DNA of 25,277 nucleotides from DAOMNN01 sp050486545 (GTDB lineage Bacteria > Pseudomonadota > Gammaproteobacteria > Burkholderiales > Rhodocyclaceae): the NCBI GenBank assembly GCA_050486545.1, contig JBJHDM010000047.1, positions 1 to 25,277 of the forward strand. Direction: 5' to 3'. This document shows positions 1 to 8,683 of this stretch, in pieces. Below the pieces are notes generated by a model. That model made no database searches. It was not told the origin of the DNA and saw only the letters and a program-made list of their open reading frames with translations. Within the stretch, counting starts at the first letter, position 1. Each line of letters opens with the position of its first letter. Made by a program: the position numbers and the translations under genes.

Positions 1-94
1 GGCCCTGCTGGCCGAGGGCGGCACGCTGGACGACCCGGCAACCTTCGTCAAGCGCATCAACCAGCTCATGCTTGCGATGAGCGGCGGGCAGTAA
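1..94 (+). CDS. C-terminal end of an unidentified protein (partial)
   Basis: An open frame runs in from the left edge (codons begin at base 2) and ends at a TAA. The 30 visible residues end in FVKRINQLMLAMSGGQ and look like an amphipathic C-terminal helix. This is too little to name a family. A strong rho-independent terminator follows about 27 bases later, so this is the last gene of its transcript and probably not part of the glycosyltransferase operon downstream. High-GC codon use agrees with real coding sequence. Confidence 0.6.
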   Translation, partial: ALLAEGGTLDDPATFVKRINQLMLAMSGGQ

Positions 95-120
95 GCCCCC
101 GCCGCAGTCGCGGCGTCCGG

Positions 121-157
121 GAAAGCCGTGCAGCGAACCTGCACGGCTTTCTTTTTT
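121..157 (+). terminator. Rho-independent terminator
   Basis: A 12-bp perfect stem (GAAAGCCGTGCA pairing with TGCACGGCTTTC) has a 7-base loop GCGAACC and runs into six T residues. It sits just after the stop of the partial gene and closes that transcript. It isolates the glycosyltransferase operon, which therefore needs its own promoter. Confidence 0.93.
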
Positions 158-312
158 CGTGCCTTACTCAACCGTGATCGTGATCCGTTCCGACATCACC
201 GGTGGTGCGTGCGGGATGTGCCGCTCGCCGTCGGAAGGACCTTGCCCTTCGTTGCACTCAAGACGGATGCGGTGTGTGCCGCAGTCCTCGCCGCTCACAA
301 TCGATGAAGGCC

Positions 313-318
313 TATAAT
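313..318 (+). promoter_or_regulatory. Possible -10 box for the glycosyltransferase operon
   Basis: A perfect TATAAT lies about 58 bases before the ATG of the first glycosyltransferase and downstream of the terminator, where a promoter is expected. The matching -35 position (bases 290-295, GCCGCT) does not resemble TTGACA, and there is no TG extension. An activator or a weak promoter is possible, or the match is chance. Nothing else in bases 158-375 looks like a gene; a CACCGGTG palindrome lies near base 200. Confidence 0.35.
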
Positions 319-375
319 CGATCCCCTACGTTGTGCAGGCCGATCCTCCTACATCGCTACGTTCAACCCTCCGGA

Positions 376-1251
376 ATGCCCTTGGATACGAGACTTCCGA
401 CCTATTCATTGATCATCGCGACGGTCGATGACGACGGCGATCTGGCGCATTGCCTGGCGAGTGTTGCGGAGCTTCCCCCGCAGCCTTCGTTCGAGGTGAT
501 CGTCGTCGACCAGAACAAGGATGCCTCACTGGACGCATTGCTTGCGGAGTATTCGGATCGTTTTCCGATCGTGCATGAGCGCGTCGCCTTTCGCGGTGCG
601 AGCCGTGCGAGGAATCATGGTGCGAGTCTTGCGCACGGTCGCTGGCTGGGGTTTCCCGACGATGATTGCCGCCTGTTCGGCGATACGCTTGCGGAGGTGG
701 ACCGGGTCGCGGCGGATCCTCGGGTTGCGGTCGTCACCGGGCGTACGGTCGACGAACTGGGTAGGCCGAACGTGATCCGCTGGGCGGAGCACGAGACCGA
801 TGTGACGTGCGTGAACATGTTTGGTTGCCTCACCGAGGCGACACTTTTCGTTGACCGGGACCTGTTCAGCCGAGCGGGCGGGTTCGACGAGCGGTTCGGC
901 CCAGGCGCCCCCTTTCCCGCAGCGGAGGGGATCGACCTGATGAATCGGTTGTTCGCGGTGATGAACGATCGCAAGGCTCGTTACAGTCCCGCGATCCGGA
1001 TGCGCCACCCGAGCAAGATTCCCCCCTGGAACCGATGGGCAGTCGGGCGCTTCCATGCGTACGCGCAGGGCGACGGTGCGCTCATCGCCAAGAACCCCTC
1101 CGGACGCATGCTCCACTGGGGCGCCCGCACGGTGGTCGTCGCGGCGCTCCAGCTGGTGTGGTTCCGTGGCTGGAAGAGTCTCGCCTACGGTGCACGTCTG
1201 GCCGGACTGCTCCGGGGTTTCGCGCGCTTCCACCTGCGACGTGAAGGGTGA
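376..1251 (+). CDS. Glycosyltransferase family 2 (GT-A fold)
   Basis: This 291-residue cytoplasmic or membrane-associated sugar transferase is expected to move a sugar from a nucleotide donor to a lipid-linked or glycan acceptor. The N-terminus has the GT2 nucleotide-binding strand pattern SLIIATVDDDGD, followed by VIVVDQ near residues 41-46. RGASRARNHG is at about residues 73-82 and GFPDDD at 92-97, where the Asp cluster is the metal/nucleotide-binding DxD equivalent. A hydrophobic stretch near residues 245-275 may be an amphipathic membrane anchor. The frame is open further upstream to base 202, but homology begins only after the ATG at 376 and a TATAAT lies between, so I chose 376; no good ribosome binding site is visible. 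It is the first gene of the operon. Donor and acceptor cannot be told from sequence. Confidence 0.85.
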   Translation: MPLDTRLPTYSLIIATVDDDGDLAHCLASVAELPPQPSFEVIVVDQNKDASLDALLAEYSDRFPIVHERVAFRGASRARNHGASLAHGRWLGFPDDDCRLFGDTLAEVDRVAADPRVAVVTGRTVDELGRPNVIRWAEHETDVTCVNMFGCLTEATLFVDRDLFSRAGGFDERFGPGAPFPAAEGIDLMNRLFAVMNDRKARYSPAIRMRHPSKIPPWNRWAVGRFHAYAQGDGALIAKNPSGRMLHWGARTVVVAALQLVWFRGWKSLAYGARLAGLLRGFARFHLRREG

Positions 1252-1255
1252 CCCG

Positions 1256-2434
1256 GTGCACGGGCTGAAGTACGTATCCTGGGGTGACCACACCGGCTAC
1301 GCGATCGCTGCGAAATCCTACCTTCGCGCCTTGATGCGGGCGGAAGTGCCACTGACCTGGGCCCCGATGATGCCCGGTCCGGCGGGCTACGAGCTCCATC
1401 CCGGTCGGGACTGGCCGTGTGCCGAGCTGGCCGTTGTCTGCAACCGGCCGGTCGAGTACGACACCGTACTCATCCATACCGTACCGGAGTACTACCCCGC
1501 ATGGATCCGGAGCGAACGGCAGACCGGGCGACGAGTGTTCGGCTATACGGTCTGGGAGCTCGAAAGCCTGCCCGGGCACTGGCCGCCGATCCTGAACGAA
1601 CTCGATGCCGTGCTGGTGCCGTGTCGCTGGAACGTCGAGGTCTTCCGGAGATCCGGCGTGACCGTGCCGATTCATGTGGTGCCGCACCTGTCGCAGTTCG
1701 AGGCGATGCCGGCGCCGTCCGACGCGGCACGGGCTGCGCTACGCACACGTCTTGGAGCCAAGGGCCGCTGGCAAGATCGCTTCGTGTTCTACACGATCGG
1801 CTACTGGTCGAACCGCAAGGCGCCGGACCTTGCCCTTCGCGCGTACTGGCAGGCGTTTACCGCCGACGATCCGGTGACGATGGTCGTGAAGACGAGTACG
1901 GGCGACATCACCCGGTGGCGCAGGCACTGGCGCAACGGTTTTCGCAGGCGACACCCTTCGCCCGAGATCACCGCCGCCCGAATGGCGAGACAATTGCGCC
2001 GGCCGGCTCCCTGGATCGTGGTGGCGGACGAGAGGCTGGACGACGCCGAAGTGCTCGCGCTGCACGAGATCGGGGACTGCTATGTATCGCTTGCGCGGGC
2101 CGAGGGTTGGGGATTGGGGACGTTCGAGGCGGCCAGGCTGGGGAAGCCGGTGGTGTCGACCCTCTACGGCGGTCAGCGGGACTACCTCCGATCCGGCCAT
2201 TGCTGGACCGTCGGGCATGAGATGGTCCCCGTGTACGAGCCAACCTGGTCGGATTCGTACAAGCCGGGCGATCGATGGGCCGAGCCGTCGCTGGCCGAGG
2301 CGGCTGCGGCGCTTCGTTCGATTTACGACAACCCGATGTCTGCGTCCGAGCGGGGGCGTGCGCTGGGCGAAGCGGTTCGTCGGGAGTTTTCCCCGGCGCA
2401 AACGCTGCAGGCGCTTGTGGATGCCTTGCGATAA
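1256..2434 (+). CDS. Glycosyltransferase, GT4-like (GT-B fold)
   Basis: A 392-residue GT-B-type glycosyltransferase. The C-terminal half carries ARAEGWGLGTFEAARLGKPV, the E-x7-E donor-binding signature (about E283 and E291). Upstream is a strand such as FYTIGYWSNRKAPDLALRAY, typical of the start of the second Rossmann domain. The N-terminal part (KYVSWGDHTGYAIAAKSYL) fits the acceptor-side domain. GTG at 1256 was chosen because AAGGG (1244-1248) lies 7 bases before it and the upstream gene stops 4 bases earlier; GTG at 1241 is an alternative. It is the second gene of the operon. Substrate unknown. Confidence 0.83.
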   Translation: MHGLKYVSWGDHTGYAIAAKSYLRALMRAEVPLTWAPMMPGPAGYELHPGRDWPCAELAVVCNRPVEYDTVLIHTVPEYYPAWIRSERQTGRRVFGYTVWELESLPGHWPPILNELDAVLVPCRWNVEVFRRSGVTVPIHVVPHLSQFEAMPAPSDAARAALRTRLGAKGRWQDRFVFYTIGYWSNRKAPDLALRAYWQAFTADDPVTMVVKTSTGDITRWRRHWRNGFRRRHPSPEITAARMARQLRRPAPWIVVADERLDDAEVLALHEIGDCYVSLARAEGWGLGTFEAARLGKPVVSTLYGGQRDYLRSGHCWTVGHEMVPVYEPTWSDSYKPGDRWAEPSLAEAAAALRSIYDNPMSASERGRALGEAVRREFSPAQTLQALVDALR

Positions 2435-2444
2435 GGCGTTGCCG

Positions 2445-3362
2445 ATGATTCCAAACGTCTTTCATTTCGTTTTCGGGCTCAGGGAACAGGACGAGCCCTT
2501 TCATCTCATGCACTACCTGTGCCTGGCCTCATGCCTTGAGGTGAACAAGCCGGACGCGGTCTTCCTGCATTATCGGCACGAACCATATGGTGAATGGTGG
2601 GAGCGCATCCGTCCCAGGCTGCAGCTTCGCCGCATCGAACCCGAGCGCTTCATTGCCGAATACCGCTACGACGACCCGGCCGTTGCCCGTTTCCGCTATG
2701 CCCACCTCGCCGATTTCGCACGTCTTCGCGTCTTGCTCGAGGAAGGCGGGATCTATGCGGACATCGATACCTTGTTCCTCAAACCCGTTCCAGAGCAATG
2801 GCGTCGGTACCCGTTCATCCTGGGACGGGAGCGCCCGCCGAAGGCGGCCTCCGGAGGCGGTTCGCTGTGCAATGCATGGATCGCTTCCGCTCCCGGGTCC
2901 GAGTTCGGACGCCGCTGGCTCGAGGGGATGGCGGCGGCGTTCGATGGCTCCTGGAGCGCGCATTCGACCCTGCTGCCTTGGCATCTGAGCGTCGATCATC
3001 CGGAGCTGCTACACGTCGAACCCGAGACCACCTTCTACGCGCTCGACTGGACACCCGGCGGGATTCACGACCTGTTCGGGCGCAGCGTTCGGCTACCGGA
3101 GGGGGCCTGCAGCCTGCATCTGTGGCAGCACCTGTGGTGGAGTCCGTCGCGGACCGATTTCAGTGCCTTTCACGCGGGTCTGCTGACGGCCGATTACGTT
3201 GCCTGGGCCGACACCACCTATGCGCGACATGCAAGGTCGTTTCTCCCCGTCGATGTGCGCCACAGCCGGAGCCGGTACTGGCGGCAGCGGTTGGGTGCGG
3301 CGGTGTTGCATCCGGTACGTGATGCGACCGCTTGGATGCGGCGTCTCGGCCGTCGATCGTGA
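2445..3362 (+). CDS. Glycosyltransferase family 32 (DXD sugar-binding)
   Basis: A 305-residue protein of the Gly_transf_sug/GT32 type. It opens with IPNVFHFVFG, the typical 'IPK-IHx-W'-like start of this family. At about residues 98-112 it has EEGGIYADIDTLFLKP, the family's GGxYxDxD motif with the metal-binding Asp pair (D106, D108). A later ILGRER...LCNAWIASAPGS segment matches the usual second conserved block. Bacterial GT32 enzymes commonly add hexoses to capsule, O-antigen or protein glycans. ATG at 2445 has an AAGG 8 bases upstream, and the previous gene stops 10 bases before it; an in-frame ATG at 2421 is less likely. Its 3' end overlaps the ABC transporter start. Cytoplasmic; substrate unknown. 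Confidence 0.85.
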   Translation: MIPNVFHFVFGLREQDEPFHLMHYLCLASCLEVNKPDAVFLHYRHEPYGEWWERIRPRLQLRRIEPERFIAEYRYDDPAVARFRYAHLADFARLRVLLEEGGIYADIDTLFLKPVPEQWRRYPFILGRERPPKAASGGGSLCNAWIASAPGSEFGRRWLEGMAAAFDGSWSAHSTLLPWHLSVDHPELLHVEPETTFYALDWTPGGIHDLFGRSVRLPEGACSLHLWQHLWWSPSRTDFSAFHAGLLTADYVAWADTTYARHARSFLPVDVRHSRSRYWRQRLGAAVLHPVRDATAWMRRLGRRS

Positions 3363-5095
3363 ACCGAACGGACGAAGCGGGGTTCGGCTGGCGTGAACTG
3401 GAGCGGCTCGCGCGCCTGCTGGCCCGTTTTCTCGATCCGGAGCATAAGCGTGGGTTGCTGCAGGTATCGGCGTGGGCGGTCTGCCTCTCCTTCATGGAAC
3501 TGCTGTTGGCTGCTGCGATCGTCCCCTATATCCAGTGCCTGACGGGGCAGTGCCTGCCCCGACTGGATTCGGTCGCAGCTACGGCGGGGTGGTCGCCCGT
3601 TGCGTTGATGACGGCGACGGTCTTTGCGCTTCTCGTGCTGAAACTGTCCTGTCAGGCAACGTTCGCCTGGCGGGCTGCCGCCTTCAGTCAGCGCGTTCAG
3701 CGCGATGCCGTAAGTAGGTTGTTGAATGCGTATCTGCATCAGGACTGGGCGACCTTTCGAAGCCGGCATCGTGCGGACTACTTCAGACGCTGCGCGACGA
3801 CGGCGGTCGATGCGGCCCATGTCAGCCACCAGTGCGTGACCATGATCGCTTCTGCACTGGTCATGACCTTCCTGCTCGGTCTGATGCTCTGGCAGTACCC
3901 GCTGGCGTCGTTGTCGCTGATCGTGGGCTTCGGACTGGTCAACGCGGTTACGCAGCGATGGACGGGCGGGGTGCAAAGGCTTGCCGCAGTCGCACGCGAA
4001 GGTGCCCTGCGGCGCTGGAACATCGGAATGGCCGAGGCTTTCGCGTCGTTTCGCGAAATCCGGGTCTACGGTCTGGAGCGGTACGTTCTCGAGCACATCG
4101 ATCGTTCGCTCGATACCCTTGCCGCCGCCAACCGGAAGATCGACTTCATTCCCATCCTTCCGCGGCTGGTGCTGGATTTCTGCGCCATCGGACTGGTGCT
4201 CCTCGCGGTCCTGCTCTGGCTGCTTTTCGAGCGGCCGATGACGGAACTGGTTCCGATGTTGATCTTCTATGCCGTCGTCGCCCGATCCGTCCTGCCGGCG
4301 ATGATCAATCTGCTGAGTACCCGGTCGGTCCTGCGTGGATCGATCGTCAATGTGGAATTGCTGTTGGGCGAACTCGAGGCGGCGACGCAGGTGCGCAAGG
4401 CCCGGATCGGCGTGCCGGTCACGGAGGCCGAGCCCCCCCGTTTTCTCATGCAAGGCGTTGGCTTCCGCCATGCGCAAGGCTCACCTGCGATCCTCGACGG
4501 GGTGGACCTGGAGATCCTCCATCCGTCCTGGGTCGCCATCGTGGGCGCTTCGGGTGCGGGGAAGAGTACCGTGATGGAGCTGCTGTGCGGGATTCACGCA
4601 CCCGAGACGGGTCGTGTCGTCCATGAATGGCCAAGGGATGCAGAATCGTCGCCGTTGCGGATCGCTTACGTACCGCAGCATGTCGCCCTGATCGACGATA
4701 CGGTGCAGGAGAACGTCGTTTTCGGATTCGATGAGGGGGATCCGGCCAGGGTGCGGCGAGTTCTTTCGCTGGCGAACCTCGATGAAGTCGTGGCCGGGCT
4801 GGAGGGAGGTTGCACGGCCAGGGTCGGTGCCGACGGAGCGCGGCTGTCGGGGGGCGAACGACAACGTCTGGCCCTTGCAAGGGCGTTGTATCGGCAACCG
4901 CATCTCTTGCTGCTCGACGAGGCGACGTCCGGACTCGACGAAGCAACCGAAATGCGTGTGTTGGCAGGGCTGCGCGAAGGCTGTCCCCGGATGAGCGTCG
5001 TCTTTGTCACGCATCGCGCGGGGAATCTGCGCTTTGCCGACCGGGTGGTGCGACTCGAAGGGGGCATTCTTTGCGACGTATCCGCCGGATCATGA
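3359..5095 (+). CDS. ABC half-transporter, lipid-linked oligosaccharide flippase type (MsbA/PglK-like)
   Basis: A 578-residue protein with an N-terminal membrane domain fused to a C-terminal ATPase domain, expected to work as a homodimer in the inner membrane. Hydrophobic segments lie in bases 3455-3545, 3595-3675, 3835-3950, 4145-4235 and 4245-4320. The ATPase has Walker A GASGAGKST (near residue 395), Q-loop YVPQHVALIDD, signature LSGGE (496-500), Walker B LLLLDEATSGLDE and H-loop VTHR. Between four glycosyltransferase families it is most simply the exporter of the glycolipid they make, as PglK is in Campylobacter; this is inference. GTG at 3359 overlaps the preceding stop as GTGA; ATG at 3332 is the alternative, and neither has a clear Shine-Dalgarno. 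It lacks the LPS-type Wzm/Wzt two-gene arrangement. Confidence 0.87.
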   Translation: MNRTDEAGFGWRELERLARLLARFLDPEHKRGLLQVSAWAVCLSFMELLLAAAIVPYIQCLTGQCLPRLDSVAATAGWSPVALMTATVFALLVLKLSCQATFAWRAAAFSQRVQRDAVSRLLNAYLHQDWATFRSRHRADYFRRCATTAVDAAHVSHQCVTMIASALVMTFLLGLMLWQYPLASLSLIVGFGLVNAVTQRWTGGVQRLAAVAREGALRRWNIGMAEAFASFREIRVYGLERYVLEHIDRSLDTLAAANRKIDFIPILPRLVLDFCAIGLVLLAVLLWLLFERPMTELVPMLIFYAVVARSVLPAMINLLSTRSVLRGSIVNVELLLGELEAATQVRKARIGVPVTEAEPPRFLMQGVGFRHAQGSPAILDGVDLEILHPSWVAIVGASGAGKSTVMELLCGIHAPETGRVVHEWPRDAESSPLRIAYVPQHVALIDDTVQENVVFGFDEGDPARVRRVLSLANLDEVVAGLEGGCTARVGADGARLSGGERQRLALARALYRQPHLLLLDEATSGLDEATEMRVLAGLREGCPRMSVVFVTHRAGNLRFADRVVRLEGGILCDVSAGS

Positions 5096-6306
5096 CGTCA
5101 TCCAGACCCGCCGCACTCCTGCTGTCGCCCGTTCTGCCACGCCCCGGCGGATCGGGGAGGGCGTTGCGGGCGTGGGACTGGCTGGTTGAACTGGCGCGGG
5201 ATCATCGAGTCCTTGTCGTCGTCTGCGCCAATGACGATCGCGATCTTTCCCTTCCGGATGACTACCCGGCAGCGGCCGTCCACTTTATCGGCGACGCCCT
5301 GCGGCCGACGCGGGGCTTGTGGCGACTGTGCGGCTTGATGGTGCCGGCGCTGGCCGGGATCACGCGACGAACCGTAATCGATTGGCTGCATCCGGTCACT
5401 ACGGAACGGGTTCCGTCGATCGCGACGAGTATCGCTGCGGAGGGCTCGGTCCGGCGCATCGTGGTGTTCCGTGCCTACCTCGACGAGGTCGCGGCGGTGT
5501 TGGCACGCCGTTTTCCCGATGCCGGTCTCGAACTCGACATGGATGACCTCGAGTCCGATTCCCGCATGAGCATCGCTGCAGCCTTGTTCCGCATGAAGCG
5601 GTTTGCGGAGGCGCTCTACTATTGGTCGGCTGCGCTTCAGTACCGGTTGATCGAGCGACGGTTGGGGCGGCGCTACCCGACGATCTGGCTCGCCGCCGGA
5701 GAGGATGCCCGGATCGCTTCGGAGCGTCTGGGCCGTCAGGTGGGTTGTCGGCCGAACCGACTCGGGATGCCAGGTGCGGTAGAAGCCTTGCCACGAAGTT
5801 CGTCGTCGGTTTCGCTGCGATTGCTCTTCGTGGGGACCTTGAACTACCCCCCCAACGAAGAGGCCGTCCATAGTCTCCTGCGCCATGTATTGCCCGCGCT
5901 GCGGCGCAGACTTGCCTGTTCGTGGCAGCTGACCGTCGTGGGGCGTCACGCTCAGCCGACGTTGAAGGCGGCGATGTCCCGAGTCGGGGAAGTCGAGTAT
6001 GTCGAGGATGCGGAGGACGTGACGGCCTGGTATGCGGCATCCGATATCGCCCTGGTGCCGATCCGAGCGGGAGGAGGGACGAAGTTCAAGACACTAGAGG
6101 CTTTTGGCTACGGGGTGCCCGTCGTCTCGACACGACACGGTGTGCGTGGCCTGGCGGCACGCTCCGGGGTGCACTACTGGCAGGCGGACGATCCGGACGC
6201 ATTCGTGGAGGGAGTGCTTGCCCTGAATGCGGACCGGGCGCTGGCGACGCGTATCGCCGAGGCCGGACGAAGTCTCCATCACCGCCATTACCGGATCCCC
6301 GATTGA
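5092..6306 (+). CDS. Glycosyltransferase family 4, similar to TIGR03087-type sugar transferases
   Basis: A 404-residue GT-B glycosyltransferase. Residues 4-25 (SSRPAALLLSPVLPRPGGSG) form the N-terminal Rossmann start. The second domain opens with LLFVGTLNYPPNEEAV. Donor-site segment GGGTKFKTLEAFGYGVPVVS includes E336, with the upstream acidic position replaced by Gly/Thr, as is common in this subgroup. The FVGT-YxPN-E-V and GGGTKFK-LEA pattern resembles sugar transferases found in exopolysaccharide and PEP-CTERM/XrtA gene clusters; I recognise the pattern but cannot place it exactly. The start ATG overlaps the ABC transporter stop (ATGA), implying coupled translation. Donor and acceptor unknown. 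Confidence 0.83.
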   Translation: MTSSRPAALLLSPVLPRPGGSGRALRAWDWLVELARDHRVLVVVCANDDRDLSLPDDYPAAAVHFIGDALRPTRGLWRLCGLMVPALAGITRRTVIDWLHPVTTERVPSIATSIAAEGSVRRIVVFRAYLDEVAAVLARRFPDAGLELDMDDLESDSRMSIAAALFRMKRFAEALYYWSAALQYRLIERRLGRRYPTIWLAAGEDARIASERLGRQVGCRPNRLGMPGAVEALPRSSSSVSLRLLFVGTLNYPPNEEAVHSLLRHVLPALRRRLACSWQLTVVGRHAQPTLKAAMSRVGEVEYVEDAEDVTAWYAASDIALVPIRAGGGTKFKTLEAFGYGVPVVSTRHGVRGLAARSGVHYWQADDPDAFVEGVLALNADRALATRIAEAGRSLHHRHYRIPD

Positions 6307-7484
6307 TGAGCGCTGATCGCGACATGGCATCGTCTCGCCGCATGAACGCCGTGTTCCACGGGATTGCCGGGGGCGAACGATCGGCGAACGATCCGGCGGG
6401 GAGCGGGCCGTCCGGCTGGATTGTTCACGACTATCTTCAGGTCAACGGCGGGGCCGAGCGCCTGGTCCTCACCCTTGCCCGTGCGTGGCCCGGTTTCTCG
6501 CTTGGGGTTTCCGGCGTGTATCGGGAGTTTTCGGCATCCGGAGAGCTGTCCGGCGTCGATTGCCGGGACCTGTCGGGGGTGGCCACGATCCTGCCGCGCA
6601 TCGCGCGGGCGCTGACGACCTTCAGCGTCGATCGGTCTTTCCTGCGTCACCCCGGATGCGTTATCTATAGCGGCCTTTTCGCGCCCCTGGCCGTGCGCTC
6701 TCAGCGATCCGGGAAACGGCTCTGCTACTGCCATACGCCGCCGCGATTCGCATTCGACCGGGAAGAGGCGTACCTGGACCGATTGCCGTTTGCCCTGCGG
6801 CTGCCGGCGCGGGCAGTGGTCGCACGCTATCGCACGGCCTACCTTCAGGCGATTCGTTCTATGGATGTGGTGATCACGAACTCCCGCCATGTCATGGGCC
6901 GGTTGAAGAGGCAAACCGGCGTGCAGGCGGAAGTCGTGCATCCTCCGATCGAGACGCGCCGTTTCCGCTGGATGGCCCAGGATGGCTATTACGTGTCGCT
7001 GGGGCGCCTGGAGCCCAACAAGCGGATCGACCGGATCGTGAAGGCCTTCCTGGCAATGCCCGACAAGAAGCTGGTCGTGGCCTCGGGAGGAAGCGAGGAG
7101 GCGGCGTTGAGGCGGTTGGCAGGTTCGGCGCCGAACATCCGTTTCACCGGCTGGCTCGACGATCTCGCGTTGGCCGAATGGATCGGACGTTCGATCGCCT
7201 GCCTCTATGTGCCTTGGGATGAGGATTTTGGCATGTCCGCCGTCGAAGCGATGGCGGCGGGGAAACCGGTGATCGCCTGCGATGAAGGCGGCCTGCGCGA
7301 AACGGTGACCGATGGACAAACCGGTTTCCTGGTCCCGTCGAACCCGTCCGTGGAGTCGCTGGTGCAGGCGGTCGGGCGCATGACTCCGGAAGTCGCGTAC
7401 GCGATGCGTGCTGCGTGCGAAGTGCGGGCCGGAGCGTTTGCGTTAGAGCGTTTCCTGTCGGCCATGTCTGGGTACATCGAATGA
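6306..7484 (+). CDS. Glycosyltransferase family 4
   Basis: A 392-residue GT-B glycosyltransferase. After a polar N-terminal stretch of about 30 residues the enzyme proper begins at WIVHDYLQVNGGAERLVLTL, where NGGAER is the acceptor-domain glycine loop of GT4. The second domain has YYVSLGRLEPNKRIDRIVKA, and the donor site is DEDFGMSAVEAMAAGKPVIA with the E-x7-E pair at about E306 and E314. ATG at 6306 overlaps the previous stop by one base (TGATG); ATGs at 6324 and 6342 are also possible because the first 30 residues look non-conserved. The CHTPPRF and RTAYLQAI segments are like those of mannosyl- and rhamnosyltransferases, but the sugar cannot be assigned. Confidence 0.85.
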   Translation: MSADRDMASSRRMNAVFHGIAGGERSANDPAGSGPSGWIVHDYLQVNGGAERLVLTLARAWPGFSLGVSGVYREFSASGELSGVDCRDLSGVATILPRIARALTTFSVDRSFLRHPGCVIYSGLFAPLAVRSQRSGKRLCYCHTPPRFAFDREEAYLDRLPFALRLPARAVVARYRTAYLQAIRSMDVVITNSRHVMGRLKRQTGVQAEVVHPPIETRRFRWMAQDGYYVSLGRLEPNKRIDRIVKAFLAMPDKKLVVASGGSEEAALRRLAGSAPNIRFTGWLDDLALAEWIGRSIACLYVPWDEDFGMSAVEAMAAGKPVIACDEGGLRETVTDGQTGFLVPSNPSVESLVQAVGRMTPEVAYAMRAACEVRAGAFALERFLSAMSGYIE

Positions 7485-8683
7485 ATGATGTCTCCGTCTT
7501 TCTGCGTCCCGGCCGTCGATCCCCTCCGTTGGGTGCCGACGAGGAGCCGTTGCGGGTTCTTCATTTCTACAAGACCGCGAGACCCGATTCGATGGGGGGT
7601 GTCGAACAGGCCATTCACCAGATGGCGAAGGGGACGAGCGAGCGGGGTGTGACGACGGGCGTCCTGACGCTCACGAGGAATCGAAGGCCTGAAACGGTCG
7701 AACTGAATGGCTATCGCGTGTACAGGGTCCGTCGCCACCTGCGTTTCGCATCGACCGACTTCTCGCTTTCCGCATTCCAGGCATTCGGCCGCCTCGCGAA
7801 GACCGCAGACGTGATTCATTATCATTTTCCCTGGCCGTTCATGGATGTGCTCCATTTCGCCTGCCGCATCCGCAAGCCGACCTTGGTGACCTACCACTCG
7901 GACATCATTCGCCAGCGACATCTGCTGAAACTGTACCGTCCGTTGATGAATCGCTTCCTCGCGAACGTGGACCGGATCGTCGTCACTTCACCGAACTATC
8001 TTGCGACGAGCGATGTGGTTCGACGATATTCCGGCAAGACCGCCGTGATCCCGATCGGTCTCGACAAGACCAGCTATCCACAAGCTTCGTCCGGACGTCT
8101 CGCTTTCTGGCGTGGTCAGCTTGGCCCTCGATTCTTCCTGTTCGTCGGCGTGATTCGCTATTACAAGGGGTTGCATATCCTGATCGAAGCGGCGCGAGGC
8201 ACGGATTTTCCCATTGTCATCGTCGGAGCGGGGCCGATCGAGGAAGCGTTGAAGGATCATGCGCGACGACTCGGGTTGCGCAATGTGCGCTTCCTCGGCA
8301 CGCTTCCCGACGAAGACAAGGTCGCACTCCTGACCTTGTGTCATGCGGTCGTATTTCCGTCGCATCTGCGTTCCGAGGCGTTCGGCATTTCGCTTCTCGA
8401 AGGCGCAATGTTCGGCAAGCCGATGATTTCCAGCGAGATCGGCACGGGAACCAGTTTCATCAATATCGCCGGCGAAACCGGGCTGGTGGTGCCACCGGGC
8501 GACCCGGTCGCGCTGCGCCAGGCCATGCGCCACCTGTGGGAGCATCCCCGGGTCTCGATGGAGATGGGCAGGCGGGCAGAGGATCGGTACTGGTCCCACT
8601 TCACGGCCGACCGAATGGTCGATGAATACGTGGGCTTGTACCGTGAGCTGTCCGGTCGGGGGGGGAACACTCGTACAGCGTGA
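7481..8683 (+). CDS. Glycosyltransferase family 4, WbpY/WbpZ-like (possible mannosyltransferase)
   Basis: A 400-residue GT-B glycosyltransferase. Conserved pieces in order: VLHFYKTARPDSMGGVEQAI (glycine loop), HYHFPWPFMD, VTYHSDIIRQ, TSPNYLATSD, VIPIGLD, FVGVIRYYKGLHILIEAA, and SEAFGISLLEGAMFGKPM with the E-x7-E pair (about E299 and E307). The HYHFPWP, TYHSDI and IPIGLD blocks are those I associate with the A-band/O-antigen mannosyltransferase group (WbpY, WbpZ, MtfA), so GDP-mannose is a reasonable guess for the donor. The start overlaps the previous stop (ATGA). It is the last gene of the operon and ends only 10 bases from the convergent ClC gene, with no hairpin terminator visible. Confidence 0.86.
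   Translation: MNDVSVFLRPGRRSPPLGADEEPLRVLHFYKTARPDSMGGVEQAIHQMAKGTSERGVTTGVLTLTRNRRPETVELNGYRVYRVRRHLRFASTDFSLSAFQAFGRLAKTADVIHYHFPWPFMDVLHFACRIRKPTLVTYHSDIIRQRHLLKLYRPLMNRFLANVDRIVVTSPNYLATSDVVRRYSGKTAVIPIGLDKTSYPQASSGRLAFWRGQLGPRFFLFVGVIRYYKGLHILIEAARGTDFPIVIVGAGPIEEALKDHARRLGLRNVRFLGTLPDEDKVALLTLCHAVVFPSHLRSEAFGISLLEGAMFGKPMISSEIGTGTSFINIAGETGLVVPPGDPVALRQAMRHLWEHPRVSMEMGRRAEDRYWSHFTADRMVDEYVGLYRELSGRGGNTRTA

Noticed and set aside
194..207. CATCACCGGTGGTG near-palindrome as an operator
   Set aside because: Short, with the central CACCGGTG only 8 bases and no nearby -35. Such palindromes are frequent at this GC content.
202..375. Upstream extension of the first glycosyltransferase
   Set aside because: The extra 58 residues are Arg/Cys-rich and unlike GT2 proteins, and a TATAAT lies inside them. 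The ATG at 376 directly precedes the conserved fold.
3218..4477. 419-residue minus-strand open frame opposite the ABC transporter
   Set aside because: The plus strand encodes a complete ABC transporter. The antisense translation is Arg/Gln/His-rich and shows no motif.
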